Positions 24,134 through 31,921 of a stretch of 55,758 nt of DNA are shown here, piece after piece. The DNA is from Mycobacterium sp. GA-2829. GTDB lineage: Bacteria; Actinomycetota; Actinomycetes; Mycobacteriales; Mycobacteriaceae. The stretch spans positions 1 to 55,758 of the forward strand of contig NZ_LQIT01000039.1 of assembly GCF_001499965.1 (NCBI RefSeq), in the 5' to 3' direction. The position numbers and the translations under genes were made by a program. How positions within the stretch are numbered: position 1 is the stretch's first letter; each line of letters starts with the position of its first letter. Under the pieces are notes generated by a model. That model saw nothing but the letters and a program-made list of their open reading frames with translations. It did no database searches and was not told the origin of the DNA.

Positions 24134-25564
24134 GTGGACATCACCGTCGTCGGCAGTGGTCCGAACGGGCTGGCCGCCGCGGTCATCTGTGCGCGTGCCG
24201 GGTTGCGGGTGCGCGTCATCGAGGGCCAGCCCACCGCCGGTGGCGGAGCGCGCACGGCCACCGACCCCGACTACCCCGGCATCCGGCACGACGTGTGTTC
24301 GGCGGTGCACCCGCTCGGGGTGGCGTCACCGTTCTTCGCGGCCTTCGATCTGGCCGCACGCGGGGTGGAGTTGATCGCCCCGGAGGTGTCCTACGCCAAC
24401 CCGTTGCCGGGTCGGCCCGCCGCCGTCGCGTACCGGTCCCTGGAGCGGACCTGCGCCGAACTCGACGACGGCGACTCGTGGCGCCGGTTGTTCAGTCCGC
24501 TCGTCGAGCATGTCGACGGGGTGCTCGGCTTCTTCCTCGGCGACAAGCGGTCGCTGCCGCCGGATCTGCCGACGACGGTGCGCACCGGGCTGCGGGTGCT
24601 GGCCCACGGCAGCCCGGTGTGGGGGGCGCTGCGCGGGGAGGACGCCAGGGCGCTGTTCACCGGGGTCGGCGCGCACGCCATTCACCGGGTTCCTTCGCCG
24701 GTGAACAGCGGGGCGGGTCTCATGCTGGGCACGGTCGCCCACACCGCGGGCTGGCCCGTGCCGGTCGGCGGCACCCAGCGCATCGCCGACGCGCTGATCG
24801 CCGATCTCGAGGCGCACGGCGGCGAACTGGTTCTCGGCGAACCGGTCACCACCCCGCCGGACGGGGTCACCATTTACGACACCGCGCCGACCGCACTGCT
24901 GTCGATCTACGGCGATGCGGTCCCGCCGCGCTACGCAAAGGCGCTGCGTCACTACCGGTACGGGCCCGGGGTGTGCAAGGTCGACTTCGTGCTCTCCGGG
25001 GAGATCCCGTGGCGCGACGCGCGGCTACGCGACGCGGCCACCGTCCACATGGGCGGCAGCCGGGCCCAGATGGCGCTGGCCGAGAAGGAGGTCGCGGCGG
25101 GACGGCACGCCGAGTGGCCGATGACGCTGGCGTCGCTGCCGCACCTGGTGGATCCGTCGCGCATCGACGCGCAAGCCCGCAGGCCGCTGTGGACGTACGC
25201 GCATGTCCCGTCGGGCTCGCAGGCCGATCTCACCGAGACGATCACCGCGATGTTCGAGCGCGCCGCCCCGGGTTTCCGCGATCTGGTCGTCGCGGCCCGC
25301 TGCGTCCCCGCCGCCCAGATGAGTGGGCACAACGCCAATTACGTCGGCGGCGACATCATCGTCGGCGGGGCGACGCTGTTCGGGGCGATGGTCGGCCCGA
25401 CGCTGCGGCTCAATCCGTGGACGACGCCGATTCCGAAGGCCTACCTGTGTTCGTCGGCCACCCCGCCCGGCACCGGGGTGCACGGGATGGCCGGCTACTA
25501 CGCCGCGCGCACGGTGCTGCGCCGTGAGTTCGGCATCAAGGAGATGCCGAGCCTCGCCCCCTGA
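24134..25564 (+). CDS. FAD-dependent phytoene dehydrogenase-like oxidoreductase
   Basis: A 476-aa flavoprotein at the Rv2997 position. The N-terminal FAD-binding motif VVGSGPNGLAAAVICARAG is followed by the GG doublet region TAGGGARTA. A C-terminal segment GTGVHGMAGYYAARTVL is the second FAD-contact motif of CrtI-like amine oxidase-family enzymes. The substrate is unknown; there are no carotenoid genes nearby. GTG 24134 has GGGAGG about 11 nt upstream. It is divergent from serA and convergent with ilvC across a long hairpin. Confidence 0.87.
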   Translation: MDITVVGSGPNGLAAAVICARAGLRVRVIEGQPTAGGGARTATDPDYPGIRHDVCSAVHPLGVASPFFAAFDLAARGVELIAPEVSYANPLPGRPAAVAYRSLERTCAELDDGDSWRRLFSPLVEHVDGVLGFFLGDKRSLPPDLPTTVRTGLRVLAHGSPVWGALRGEDARALFTGVGAHAIHRVPSPVNSGAGLMLGTVAHTAGWPVPVGGTQRIADALIADLEAHGGELVLGEPVTTPPDGVTIYDTAPTALLSIYGDAVPPRYAKALRHYRYGPGVCKVDFVLSGEIPWRDARLRDAATVHMGGSRAQMALAEKEVAAGRHAEWPMTLASLPHLVDPSRIDAQARRPLWTYAHVPSGSQADLTETITAMFERAAPGFRDLVVAARCVPAAQMSGHNANYVGGDIIVGGATLFGAMVGPTLRLNPWTTPIPKAYLCSSATPPGTGVHGMAGYYAARTVLRREFGIKEMPSLAP

Positions 25565-25572
25565 AACGCGAA

Positions 25573-25615
25573 TTCGGTGTAGTTGGTTGCGCTCACCGCA
25601 ACCAACTACACCGAA
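25573..25615. terminator. Perfect 19-bp hairpin between convergent genes
   Basis: Arms 25573-25591 and 25597-25615 are exact inverted repeats with a 5-nt loop. It sits between the stops of the oxidoreductase gene and ilvC. There is no T-tract on either side. It is probably a bidirectional terminator. Confidence 0.7.
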
Positions 25616-25626
25616 ATCGAAGAGAG

Positions 25627-26640
25627 TTAAGCGGTTTCGGTGATCGGCCGGTCGACCCAGCTCATCAGGTCGCGCAGCTTCTTGCCGGTGACCTCGATCG
25701 GGTGCTCGGCGTTCTGCTTGCGCAGCCCCTCGAGCTCCTTGTTACCGCCCTCGACGTTGGCGACCAGGCGCTTGACGAACGTGCCGTCCTGGATGTCCTT
25801 GAGGATGGCGCGCATCCGCTCCTTGGTGTCGGCGTCGATGACGCGCGGACCCGACAGGTAGCCACCGAACTCCGCGGTGTCGGACACCGAGTAGTTCATC
25901 CGGGCGATGCCGCCCTCGTACATCAGGTCGACGATCAGCTTGAGCTCGTGCAGCACCTCGAAGTACGCCATCTCCGGCGCGTAGCCGGCCTCGACCATGA
26001 TGTCGAAGCCCGCCTTGACGAGCTCTTCGGTGCCACCGCACAACACGGCCTGCTCGCCGAACAGGTCGGTCTCGGTCTCTTCCTTGAAGTCGGTCTTGAT
26101 GACGCCGGCGCGGGCGCCACCGATCGCGGCAGCGTAGGACAGCGCGAGCGCCTGGCCCTCACCCTTGGGGTCCTGGTGGACGGCGATCAGGCAGGGCACG
26201 CCCTTGCCGTCGACGAACTGGCGGCGCACCAGGTGGCCCGGCCCCTTGGGGGCGACCATGCCGATGGTGACGTTGGCCGGCGGCTTGATCAAACCGAAGT
26301 GGATGTTGAGGCCGTGGCCGAAGAACAGCGCGTTGCCGTCCTCGAGGTTCGGCTCGATGTCGTTCGTGAAGATCTCGGCCTGTGCGGTGTCAGGAGCCAG
26401 CAGCATGATCACGTCGGCCCACTTGGTCACCTCGGCCGGGGTGCCGACCTCGAGGCCCTGCTCGGTGACCTTCTCGCGCGACTTCGACCCCTCCTTGAGG
26501 CCGACCTTCACCTCGACGCCGGAGTCGCGCAGGCTCAGCGAGTGCGCGTGCCCCTGGCTGCCGTAGCCGATGACGGCGACCTTGCGTCCCTGGATGATGG
26601 ACAGGTCGGCATCATCGTCGTAGAACATCTCAACTGCCAC
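25627..26640 (-). CDS. ilvC: Ketol-acid reductoisomerase (class I)
   Basis: IlvC, 337 aa, converts acetolactate or acetohydroxybutyrate to the dihydroxy acids of valine and isoleucine synthesis with NADPH and Mg. The nucleotide fold has VIGYGSQGHAHSLSLRDSG. The catalytic knotted domain carries DLFGEQAVLCGG and the ISDTAEFG-like segment YSVSDTAEFGGYLSG. The length is that of the short bacterial class. It is third in the ilvB-ilvN-ilvC run, about 33 nt after ilvN. Confidence 0.97.
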   Translation of the reverse strand: MAVEMFYDDDADLSIIQGRKVAVIGYGSQGHAHSLSLRDSGVEVKVGLKEGSKSREKVTEQGLEVGTPAEVTKWADVIMLLAPDTAQAEIFTNDIEPNLEDGNALFFGHGLNIHFGLIKPPANVTIGMVAPKGPGHLVRRQFVDGKGVPCLIAVHQDPKGEGQALALSYAAAIGGARAGVIKTDFKEETETDLFGEQAVLCGGTEELVKAGFDIMVEAGYAPEMAYFEVLHELKLIVDLMYEGGIARMNYSVSDTAEFGGYLSGPRVIDADTKERMRAILKDIQDGTFVKRLVANVEGGNKELEGLRKQNAEHPIEVTGKKLRDLMSWVDRPITETA

Positions 26641-26673
26641 TGGTTTTTCCTTCTCTGACTTGCGGTTTGGGAT

Positions 26674-27186
26674 CTACTTGGCGGCGCCGATGCCACGCGG
26701 ACCGCGCGACAACGACACCACCCCGGACTGCACGATCTCACGGATGCCGTACGGCTCGAGCACCCGGAGTAACGCGTCGAGCTTCTCTTGCGTTCCGGTG
26801 GCCTCGACGGTCAGCGATTCGGTCGACACGTCGACGACCTTCGCGCGGAACAGGTTCACCGCCTCGATGACCTGACCGCGGGTGGCGGCATCGGCGCGCA
26901 CCTTGATCAGCGCGAGTTCGCGTGCCACCGAGTTCGTCTCGTCCTGTTCGACGATCTTGATCACGTTGATCAGCTTGTTGAGCTGTTTGGTGACCTGCTC
27001 GAGCGGGGCCTCGTCGGCGCTGACGACGATCGTCATCCGCGACATGTCCTTCTGTTCCGTCGCGCCGACGGCCAGGGACTGGATGTTGAAGCCGCGCCGC
27101 GAGAACAGCGCCGCGATCCGGGCGAGCACACCCGGTTTATCCTCGACGAGCACCGACAGGGTGTGGGTGCGGACGTTCTCCGCCAT
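26674..27186 (-). CDS. ilvN: Acetolactate synthase regulatory subunit
   Basis: IlvN/IlvH, 170 aa. The N-terminal ACT domain is HTLSVLVEDKPGVLARIAALFSRRGFNI-type, about residues 6-80, and binds valine for feedback inhibition. A C-terminal ferredoxin-like domain activates IlvB. ATG 27186 shares one base with the ilvB TGA (TGATG), so the subunits are translationally coupled in equal amounts. Confidence 0.97.
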   Translation of the reverse strand: MAENVRTHTLSVLVEDKPGVLARIAALFSRRGFNIQSLAVGATEQKDMSRMTIVVSADEAPLEQVTKQLNKLINVIKIVEQDETNSVARELALIKVRADAATRGQVIEAVNLFRAKVVDVSTESLTVEATGTQEKLDALLRVLEPYGIREIVQSGVVSLSRGPRGIGAAK

Positions 27187-29057
27187 CAGGCATGCCCTTC
27201 TTCGTTGTCGTCGAACAGCGGCCGGATGTCGCGCGCGGCCATGATCTCGTCGTTGCTGGTGCCTGCAGCGACCATCGGCCACACCTGCGCGTCGGCGCCG
27301 ACGGTGAAGTCGATGACCACCGGACGGTCGTTGATGGCCTGCGCCTGGCGGATCACCTCGACGACGTCCTCGGAACGCTCACAACGCAATCCGACACAAC
27401 CCAGCGCCTCGGCCAGCTTGACGAAGTCGGGGATGCGGCGCGAGTGGGTGGCCAGATCCGTTTGGCTGTACCGCTCTTCGTAGAACAGCGTCTGCCACTG
27501 CCGGACCATGCCGAGGTTGCCGTTGTTGATCAGCGCCACCTTGATCGGGATGCCCTCGATCGCACAGGTCGCCAACTCCTGGTTGGTCATCTGGAAGCAG
27601 CCGTCACCGTCGATGGCCCACACCTCGGTGTCCGGGCGGCCCATCTTGGCGCCCATCGCGGCGGGCACCGCGTAGCCCATGGTGCCCAGACCGCCGGAGT
27701 TCAGCCACGTCTTGGGTTTCTCGTAGGAGATGAACTGCGCGGCCCACATCTGATGCTGCCCCACCCCGGCGACGTAGATCGCGTCGGGGCCGGCGAGCTT
27801 GCCCAGCTGTTCGATGACGTACTCGGGCGACAGGCTGCCGTCGCTCTGCGGTCCGTAGCTCAGCGGGTAGGTGGACTGCACCTCGCGCAGGTAGGTCCAC
27901 CAGCCGTCGATCGACAACGCGCCGATCGTGCCGTCCTTGCGCAGCGCCTCCACCAGCTCGATGATCACGGCCTTGACGTCACCGACGATCGGCACGTCGG
28001 CGTGGCGGTTCTTGCCGATCTCGGCGGGGTCGATGTCGGCGTGGATGACCTTGGCGTCAGGGGCGAACGAGTCCAGCTTGCCGGTCACCCGGTCGTCGAA
28101 GCGGGTGCCCAGCGCGATGAGCAGATCGCTGCGCTGCAGGGCGGCCACCGCGGCGACGGTGCCGTGCATGCCCGGCATGCCGAGGTTCTGCGGATGGCTG
28201 TCGGGGAACGCGCCGCGCGCCATCAGCGTGGTGACGACGGGGATCCCGGTCAGCTCGGCCAGGTCGAGCAGCTGCTCGCTCGCCTCGCCGCGGATGATGC
28301 CGCCGCCGACGTAGAGGACCGGTTTGCGGGCGGCGGCGATCAGCTTGGCGGCCTCGCGGATCTGCCGGTTGTGCGGTTTGGTGTTCGGCTTGTAGCCGGG
28401 CAGGTCGATCTGCGGCGGCCAGCTGAACGTGCACTGTCCCTGCAGGATGTCCTTCGGGATGTCGACGAGCACCGCGCCGGGCCGTCCGGTCTTGGCGATG
28501 TGGAACGCCTCGGCCAGCGCGCGCGGGATGTCATCGCCGTTGCGGACCAGGAAGTTGTGCTTAGTGATCGGCATCGTGATGCCGGAGATGTCGGCTTCCT
28601 GGAAGGCATCGGTGCCGATCAGCCCGCGGCCGACCTGCCCGGTGATCGCCACGACGGGGATCGAGTCCATCTGTGCGTCGGCCAGCGGGGTGACCAGGTT
28701 GGTCGCGCCCGGACCGGAGGTCGCCATCATCACGCCGACCTTGCCGGTGGCGTGGGCGTACCCGCTCGCGGCGTGTCCGGCGCCCTGCTCATGGCGGACC
28801 AGCACGTGGCGCAGCTTCTGCGAGTCGAACAGCGGGTCGTAGACCGGGAGCACCGCGCCGCCGGGGATGCCGAAGATCGTGTCGACGTCGAGCTCCTCCA
28901 GCGACCGGATGACTGCCTGGGCGCCGGTCATCTGCTCGGGCGCCAGGGTGCGGGGGCGCATCGTCTTCGGGCTGGTCGACTGGACGGCCGACACGGCCTG
29001 CTCCGTCTCGGGGGGTGTCGCGGGCCGGTGCGGTGGTCGCGTGGTCGGTGCGCTCAC
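27186..29057 (-). CDS. ilvB: Acetolactate synthase catalytic subunit
   Basis: IlvB1, 623 aa, is the ThDP- and FAD-dependent acetohydroxyacid synthase large subunit. It makes the first common step of valine, leucine and isoleucine synthesis and is the target of sulfonylureas. The catalytic Glu lies in VLVRHEQGAGHAASGYA. The ThDP-binding motif GDGCFQMTNQELATC and the SGPGATNLVTPLADA loop are present. GTG 29057 has AGAGGA 6 nt upstream. The frame continues upstream only through the attenuator. The leader peptide and terminator in front point to transcription attenuation. Confidence 0.97.
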   Translation of the reverse strand: MSAPTTRPPHRPATPPETEQAVSAVQSTSPKTMRPRTLAPEQMTGAQAVIRSLEELDVDTIFGIPGGAVLPVYDPLFDSQKLRHVLVRHEQGAGHAASGYAHATGKVGVMMATSGPGATNLVTPLADAQMDSIPVVAITGQVGRGLIGTDAFQEADISGITMPITKHNFLVRNGDDIPRALAEAFHIAKTGRPGAVLVDIPKDILQGQCTFSWPPQIDLPGYKPNTKPHNRQIREAAKLIAAARKPVLYVGGGIIRGEASEQLLDLAELTGIPVVTTLMARGAFPDSHPQNLGMPGMHGTVAAVAALQRSDLLIALGTRFDDRVTGKLDSFAPDAKVIHADIDPAEIGKNRHADVPIVGDVKAVIIELVEALRKDGTIGALSIDGWWTYLREVQSTYPLSYGPQSDGSLSPEYVIEQLGKLAGPDAIYVAGVGQHQMWAAQFISYEKPKTWLNSGGLGTMGYAVPAAMGAKMGRPDTEVWAIDGDGCFQMTNQELATCAIEGIPIKVALINNGNLGMVRQWQTLFYEERYSQTDLATHSRRIPDFVKLAEALGCVGLRCERSEDVVEVIRQAQAINDRPVVIDFTVGADAQVWPMVAAGTSNDEIMAARDIRPLFDDNEEGHA

Positions 29058-29102
29058 GGTGTCCTCTTGTCTGGATGGTGGAATCGGCACGTTCTCGGGC
29101 AG

Positions 29103-29138
29103 AAAAAAACCCCCGACAGCGGAGTCGCTGTTCGAGGG
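29103..29138 (-). terminator. Attenuator terminator in the ilvBNC leader
   Basis: On the minus strand, CCCTCG-(A bulge)-ACAGCG pairs with CGCTGT-CGGGGG around a 4-nt loop and is followed by a run of seven T residues. It lies between the leader peptide stop (29158) and the ilvB start (29057), exactly where an attenuator should be. It is one of only two clear T-tract terminators in the window. Confidence 0.8.
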
Positions 29139-29157
29139 TGGCGCGTCGATGTGGTGG

Positions 29158-29229
29158 CTATGCCCGGCAGAGGGCCAGCGCGGCATCAACGCGCCAACCA
29201 AGTACTACGAAAATCTCCGGGGTCTGCAT
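29158..29229 (-). CDS. ilvB leader peptide (branched-chain amino acid attenuation)
   Basis: A 23-residue open frame from ATG 29229 to TAG 29158. Its middle reads EIFVVLGWRVDAALAL: one Ile, three Val and three Leu codons in 16 residues, which are the three end products of the ilv and leu pathways. It starts 8 nt after a strong -10 box, so it is probably leaderless. It stops 20 nt before the attenuator stem. Ribosome stalling at Ile, Val or Leu codons would favour an alternative fold and readthrough into ilvBNC. Confidence 0.75.
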   Translation of the reverse strand: MQTPEIFVVLGWRVDAALALCRA

Positions 29230-29237
29230 GACACTCG

Positions 29238-29267
29238 ACGGTAGCCTCTGCACTGCTCACTGGTCAA
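29238..29267 (-). promoter_or_regulatory. SigA-type promoter of the ilvBNC operon
   Basis: Minus-strand TTGACC (-35, 29262-29267), an 18-nt spacer and TACCGT (-10, 29238-29243). The expected start of transcription falls at or within a few bases of the leader peptide ATG at 29229. Confidence 0.7.
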
Positions 29268-29318
29268 ATTGCCTCGCGGGTGCGAACGCCGGCCGGCGGC
29301 GGTGCCAGAATCGGTGGC

Positions 29319-29708
29319 GTGAGCACTTCTGACCCGTCGGCCCCGGTCGTCATCCGGATCCCGCGCACCGCCTATCTCGCGGTCGGTTTCTTCACGCTGG
29401 GGCTGATGTCGATCGTGCTGGCCAATCCGCGCTGGTTCACGGTGCTGCTGGTCATCCCCGTGGTGGGAGTGCTGTTCATCATGCGGTTGCGGACAGTGGC
29501 CGACCGCGACACCGTCACCGCGCGCTACCTGTGGGGCAGCCGCACCATGGCGTGGGACGACATCGAAGGGCTGCGGTTCAGCAAGGCGAACTGGGCGCGG
29601 GCCAAGCGCCGCGACGGCAGCGAGATGCGGTTACCGGCCGTGACGTTCGCCACGTTGCCGACGCTGACCGCGGCCAGCGGCGGACGGGTGCCCAACCCGT
29701 ACCGTTGA
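29319..29708 (+). CDS. cfp6: PH-domain membrane protein (Cfp6-like)
   Basis: A 129-aa protein at the Rv3004 position. Two hydrophobic segments (about residues 19-37 and 42-57) are followed by a bacterial PH-like domain (DTVTARYLWGSRTMAWDDIEGLRF). The M. tuberculosis homologue is a low-molecular-weight culture filtrate antigen; the cellular role is unknown. GTG 29319 starts just before the polar N-terminus. It is divergent from ilvB and convergent with the DoxX-family gene, whose stop is 5 nt away. Confidence 0.87.
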   Translation: MSTSDPSAPVVIRIPRTAYLAVGFFTLGLMSIVLANPRWFTVLLVIPVVGVLFIMRLRTVADRDTVTARYLWGSRTMAWDDIEGLRFSKANWARAKRRDGSEMRLPAVTFATLPTLTAASGGRVPNPYR

Positions 29709-29713
29709 GACGG

Positions 29714-30553
29714 TCACGCCAAGGGGTTCGCGCCGTTGAGCAGGATCCACATCGCTACACCCAACCCGATCCCGAGTAGCAGCGCGACGAACGAGCCGAC
29801 GAACGGTCTGCGCGCCCAGCCCCGGCCCGCGTCGAAGCCGTAGCGACCGGGTCCGGTCAGGACCAGCGCGGCGGCGATCACGATGAGCGTCACCTGGAAC
29901 TCGAACCCGTCGGGCAGGAAGAACGGGAATCCCGCCTCCGACTGGCCGGCGACTCCGGCGAGCAGCGCGTTGATCAGGTAGGCCAGCGCGACCGCGGCGG
30001 CCACCGGCGTGAACAACCCGAGGACCAGCAGCAGACCCGCGCCGATCTGGGCGACGGCGCCGACGTAGGTCAGGATGTTCGCGTGCTGGTAGCCGACCTC
30101 GGCCAGCGACTCCTGGAAGCCGCCCAGACCCGGGCCGCCCCACCAGCCGAACGCCTTCTGCAGGCCGTGGCCGATGAGCAGGACACCCAACCCGACGCGC
30201 AGCAGCATCAGACCGAGGTCCTGGGTACCGCGGCGGCGGGCCGCCTTGACCTGTTCGCCGGTGAAGTCGTGGCCGATCTCCGACGGTTCGGCCCCGTACG
30301 GCATCACCGGAGGACCGGCGTGCGGCTGCACGTAGGGCAGCGGCTCTGGGTCGTTCATGAGGTTGAACACCGGCGGCGGCGGCGCGGGTGCGCCCTTGTC
30401 GGCGTCGTACCGCGGGATCGCGGTGGTCTCGAAATCGCCGCCGTAGGTCGACGACGGCAGGTCGTCTTCGGGGTCGACCAGGCTTGCCGAAGTCGGCCGG
30501 GCCGGATCGTCGGGCCGTTGCCAGGTGCGTGCGTCCTGGGGGTGACTGGTCAC
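29714..30553 (-). CDS. DoxX-family membrane protein
   Basis: A 279-aa protein. Residues 1-110 are polar and Pro-rich, presumably cytoplasmic. A four-helix DoxX domain begins at LGLMLLRVGLGVLLIGHGLQKAFGWWGG-like residues near 112, and a fifth hydrophobic segment ends the protein. The Rv3005c homologue (MRC) was reported to form a membrane oxidoreductase complex with SodA and the thiosulfate sulfurtransferase SseA in oxidative stress defence. GTG 30553 is the only good start. It is divergent from lppZ. Confidence 0.88.
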   Translation of the reverse strand: MTSHPQDARTWQRPDDPARPTSASLVDPEDDLPSSTYGGDFETTAIPRYDADKGAPAPPPPVFNLMNDPEPLPYVQPHAGPPVMPYGAEPSEIGHDFTGEQVKAARRRGTQDLGLMLLRVGLGVLLIGHGLQKAFGWWGGPGLGGFQESLAEVGYQHANILTYVGAVAQIGAGLLLVLGLFTPVAAAVALAYLINALLAGVAGQSEAGFPFFLPDGFEFQVTLIVIAAALVLTGPGRYGFDAGRGWARRPFVGSFVALLLGIGLGVAMWILLNGANPLA

Positions 30554-30624
30554 GTGGGCCAGGGTAAGTGCAGATCACCGCGGAATCGTGTATTTACCTC
30601 GGCGCTTCTGGGCAAGTCGTTTCG

Positions 30625-30684
30625 GCGAGCAGACACAGAATCGCGTGAATTGCGCCCCGGGAACGCGAATCTGTGTCTGGTCGC
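30625..30684. repeat. Long imperfect inverted repeat upstream of lppZ
   Basis: Arms 30625-30646 and 30663-30684 pair over 22 positions with two mismatches, around a 16-nt loop. It lies between the divergent DoxX and lppZ genes rather than between converging ones, so a simple terminator role is not obvious. There is no T-tract. Confidence 0.6.
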
Positions 30685-30740
30685 GGGTCGGAAATGACCG
30701 CCGTGGCGCGTACGGTCGCGCGATCCGTAATCTGGCCAGC

Positions 30741-31862
30741 ATGAGAACGCGCCGGCCGCTTCGCGCAGTGGCAGCACTGATGTGCGTCACCGCGCTGGCC
30801 GCTCCCGCGTGTGCCCGTTTCGACGGTGCGCAGTCGCAGCCGTTCACCACCGAACCCGAACTGCGCCCGGGCCCGACGTCCACGCCCCCGCCCCCTCCTC
30901 CCCTGCCCGCCAAACCGTTCCCCAAGGAGTGTCCGGCGCCCGGGGTGATGCAGGGGTGCCTCGAGAGCACGAGCGGGTTGATCATGCTGCCGGACAGCCA
31001 GTCCGCACTGGTCGGCGAGCGCACCACCGGCGCGGTCAAAGAGGTGTCGGTGCGCGCCGAACCGAAGGTGAAGACGACGATCCCGGTCGATCCGTCCGGT
31101 GACGGCGGCTTGATGGACATCGTGCTGTCCCCCACGTACAAGCAGGACCGGCTGATGTACGCCTACGTCAGCACCCCCACCGACAACCGGGTGGTCCGCA
31201 TCGCCGACGGCGACGTGCCCAAACCGATCCTGACCGGCATCCCCAAGGGCGCCACCGGCAACACCGGTTCCCTGATCTTCACCAGCCCGACGACCCTGCT
31301 GGTGCAGACCGGCGACGCGGGGGATCCGGCTGCGGCGGCGGATCCGGCGTCGCAGGCCGGCAAGGTGCTGCGGATCGAACAGCCCACCACGGTCAACCAG
31401 GCGCCGACCACCACCGCGATGAGCGGGATGGGGTCCGGGGGCGGGATGTGCATCGATCCGTCCGACGGGGCGCTGTACGTCACCGACCGCACCCCGACCG
31501 GCGACCGGCTGCAGAAGATGACCAAGGATTCGAAGATCTCCACGGTCTGGACGTGGCCCGACCGGCCCGGGGTCGCCGGCTGCGCCGCCCTGGACGGTGC
31601 GGTGCTGGTCAACCTCGTCAACACCAAGCAGACCGTCGCGGTGCGGCAGGCGCCCGACACCGGCGCCGTGACCGGCGAACCCGAGGTGGTCCGGCAGGAC
31701 ACCCGCGGTCACGCGTGGGCGCTGGCGCTGTCGGCGGACGGCAATGTGTGGGGTGCGACGGTGAACCGGACCGCGGGCGACGCCGAACGGCTCGACGACG
31801 TGGTGTTCCCGCTGTTCCCGCAGGGCGGCGGATTCCCGCGCACCAACGCCGACAACACCTGA
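30741..31862 (+). CDS. lppZ: LppZ-like quinoprotein glucose dehydrogenase-fold protein
   Basis: A 373-aa exported protein closely matching Rv3006 in order and motifs (ARFDGAQSQPFTTEPELRP, KECPAPGVMQGCLESTSG, GDGGLMDIVLSPTY). The mature part is a six-bladed beta-propeller of the soluble glucose/sorbosone dehydrogenase type after a Pro-rich linker. The signal peptide ends LAAPAC with Cys about residue 24. The Pro at position -2 makes the lipobox poor compared with the LVSSGC type I recall in M. tuberculosis. ATG 30741 is the only start that gives a signal peptide. Confidence 0.88.
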   Translation: MRTRRPLRAVAALMCVTALAAPACARFDGAQSQPFTTEPELRPGPTSTPPPPPPLPAKPFPKECPAPGVMQGCLESTSGLIMLPDSQSALVGERTTGAVKEVSVRAEPKVKTTIPVDPSGDGGLMDIVLSPTYKQDRLMYAYVSTPTDNRVVRIADGDVPKPILTGIPKGATGNTGSLIFTSPTTLLVQTGDAGDPAAAADPASQAGKVLRIEQPTTVNQAPTTTAMSGMGSGGGMCIDPSDGALYVTDRTPTGDRLQKMTKDSKISTVWTWPDRPGVAGCAALDGAVLVNLVNTKQTVAVRQAPDTGAVTGEPEVVRQDTRGHAWALALSADGNVWGATVNRTAGDAERLDDVVFPLFPQGGGFPRTNADNT

Positions 31863-31873
31863 CGTTCGACCCG

Positions 31874-31905
31874 TAATGTACTTCTCGTTCGTGAGAAGCG
31901 CATTA
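31874..31905. promoter_or_regulatory. Large palindromic operator before the SDR-kinase operon
   Basis: TAATGTACTTCTC (31874-31886) and GAGAAGCGCATTA (31893-31905) are inverted copies around a 6-nt centre; 11 of 13 positions pair. It lies 17 nt upstream of the SDR start. The size and symmetry are typical of TetR- or GntR-class operators. The half-site recurs at 37041 (GAGAAGACTATTC). Confidence 0.6.
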
Positions 31906-31921
31906 CCGGTGGAGGTCGGCT

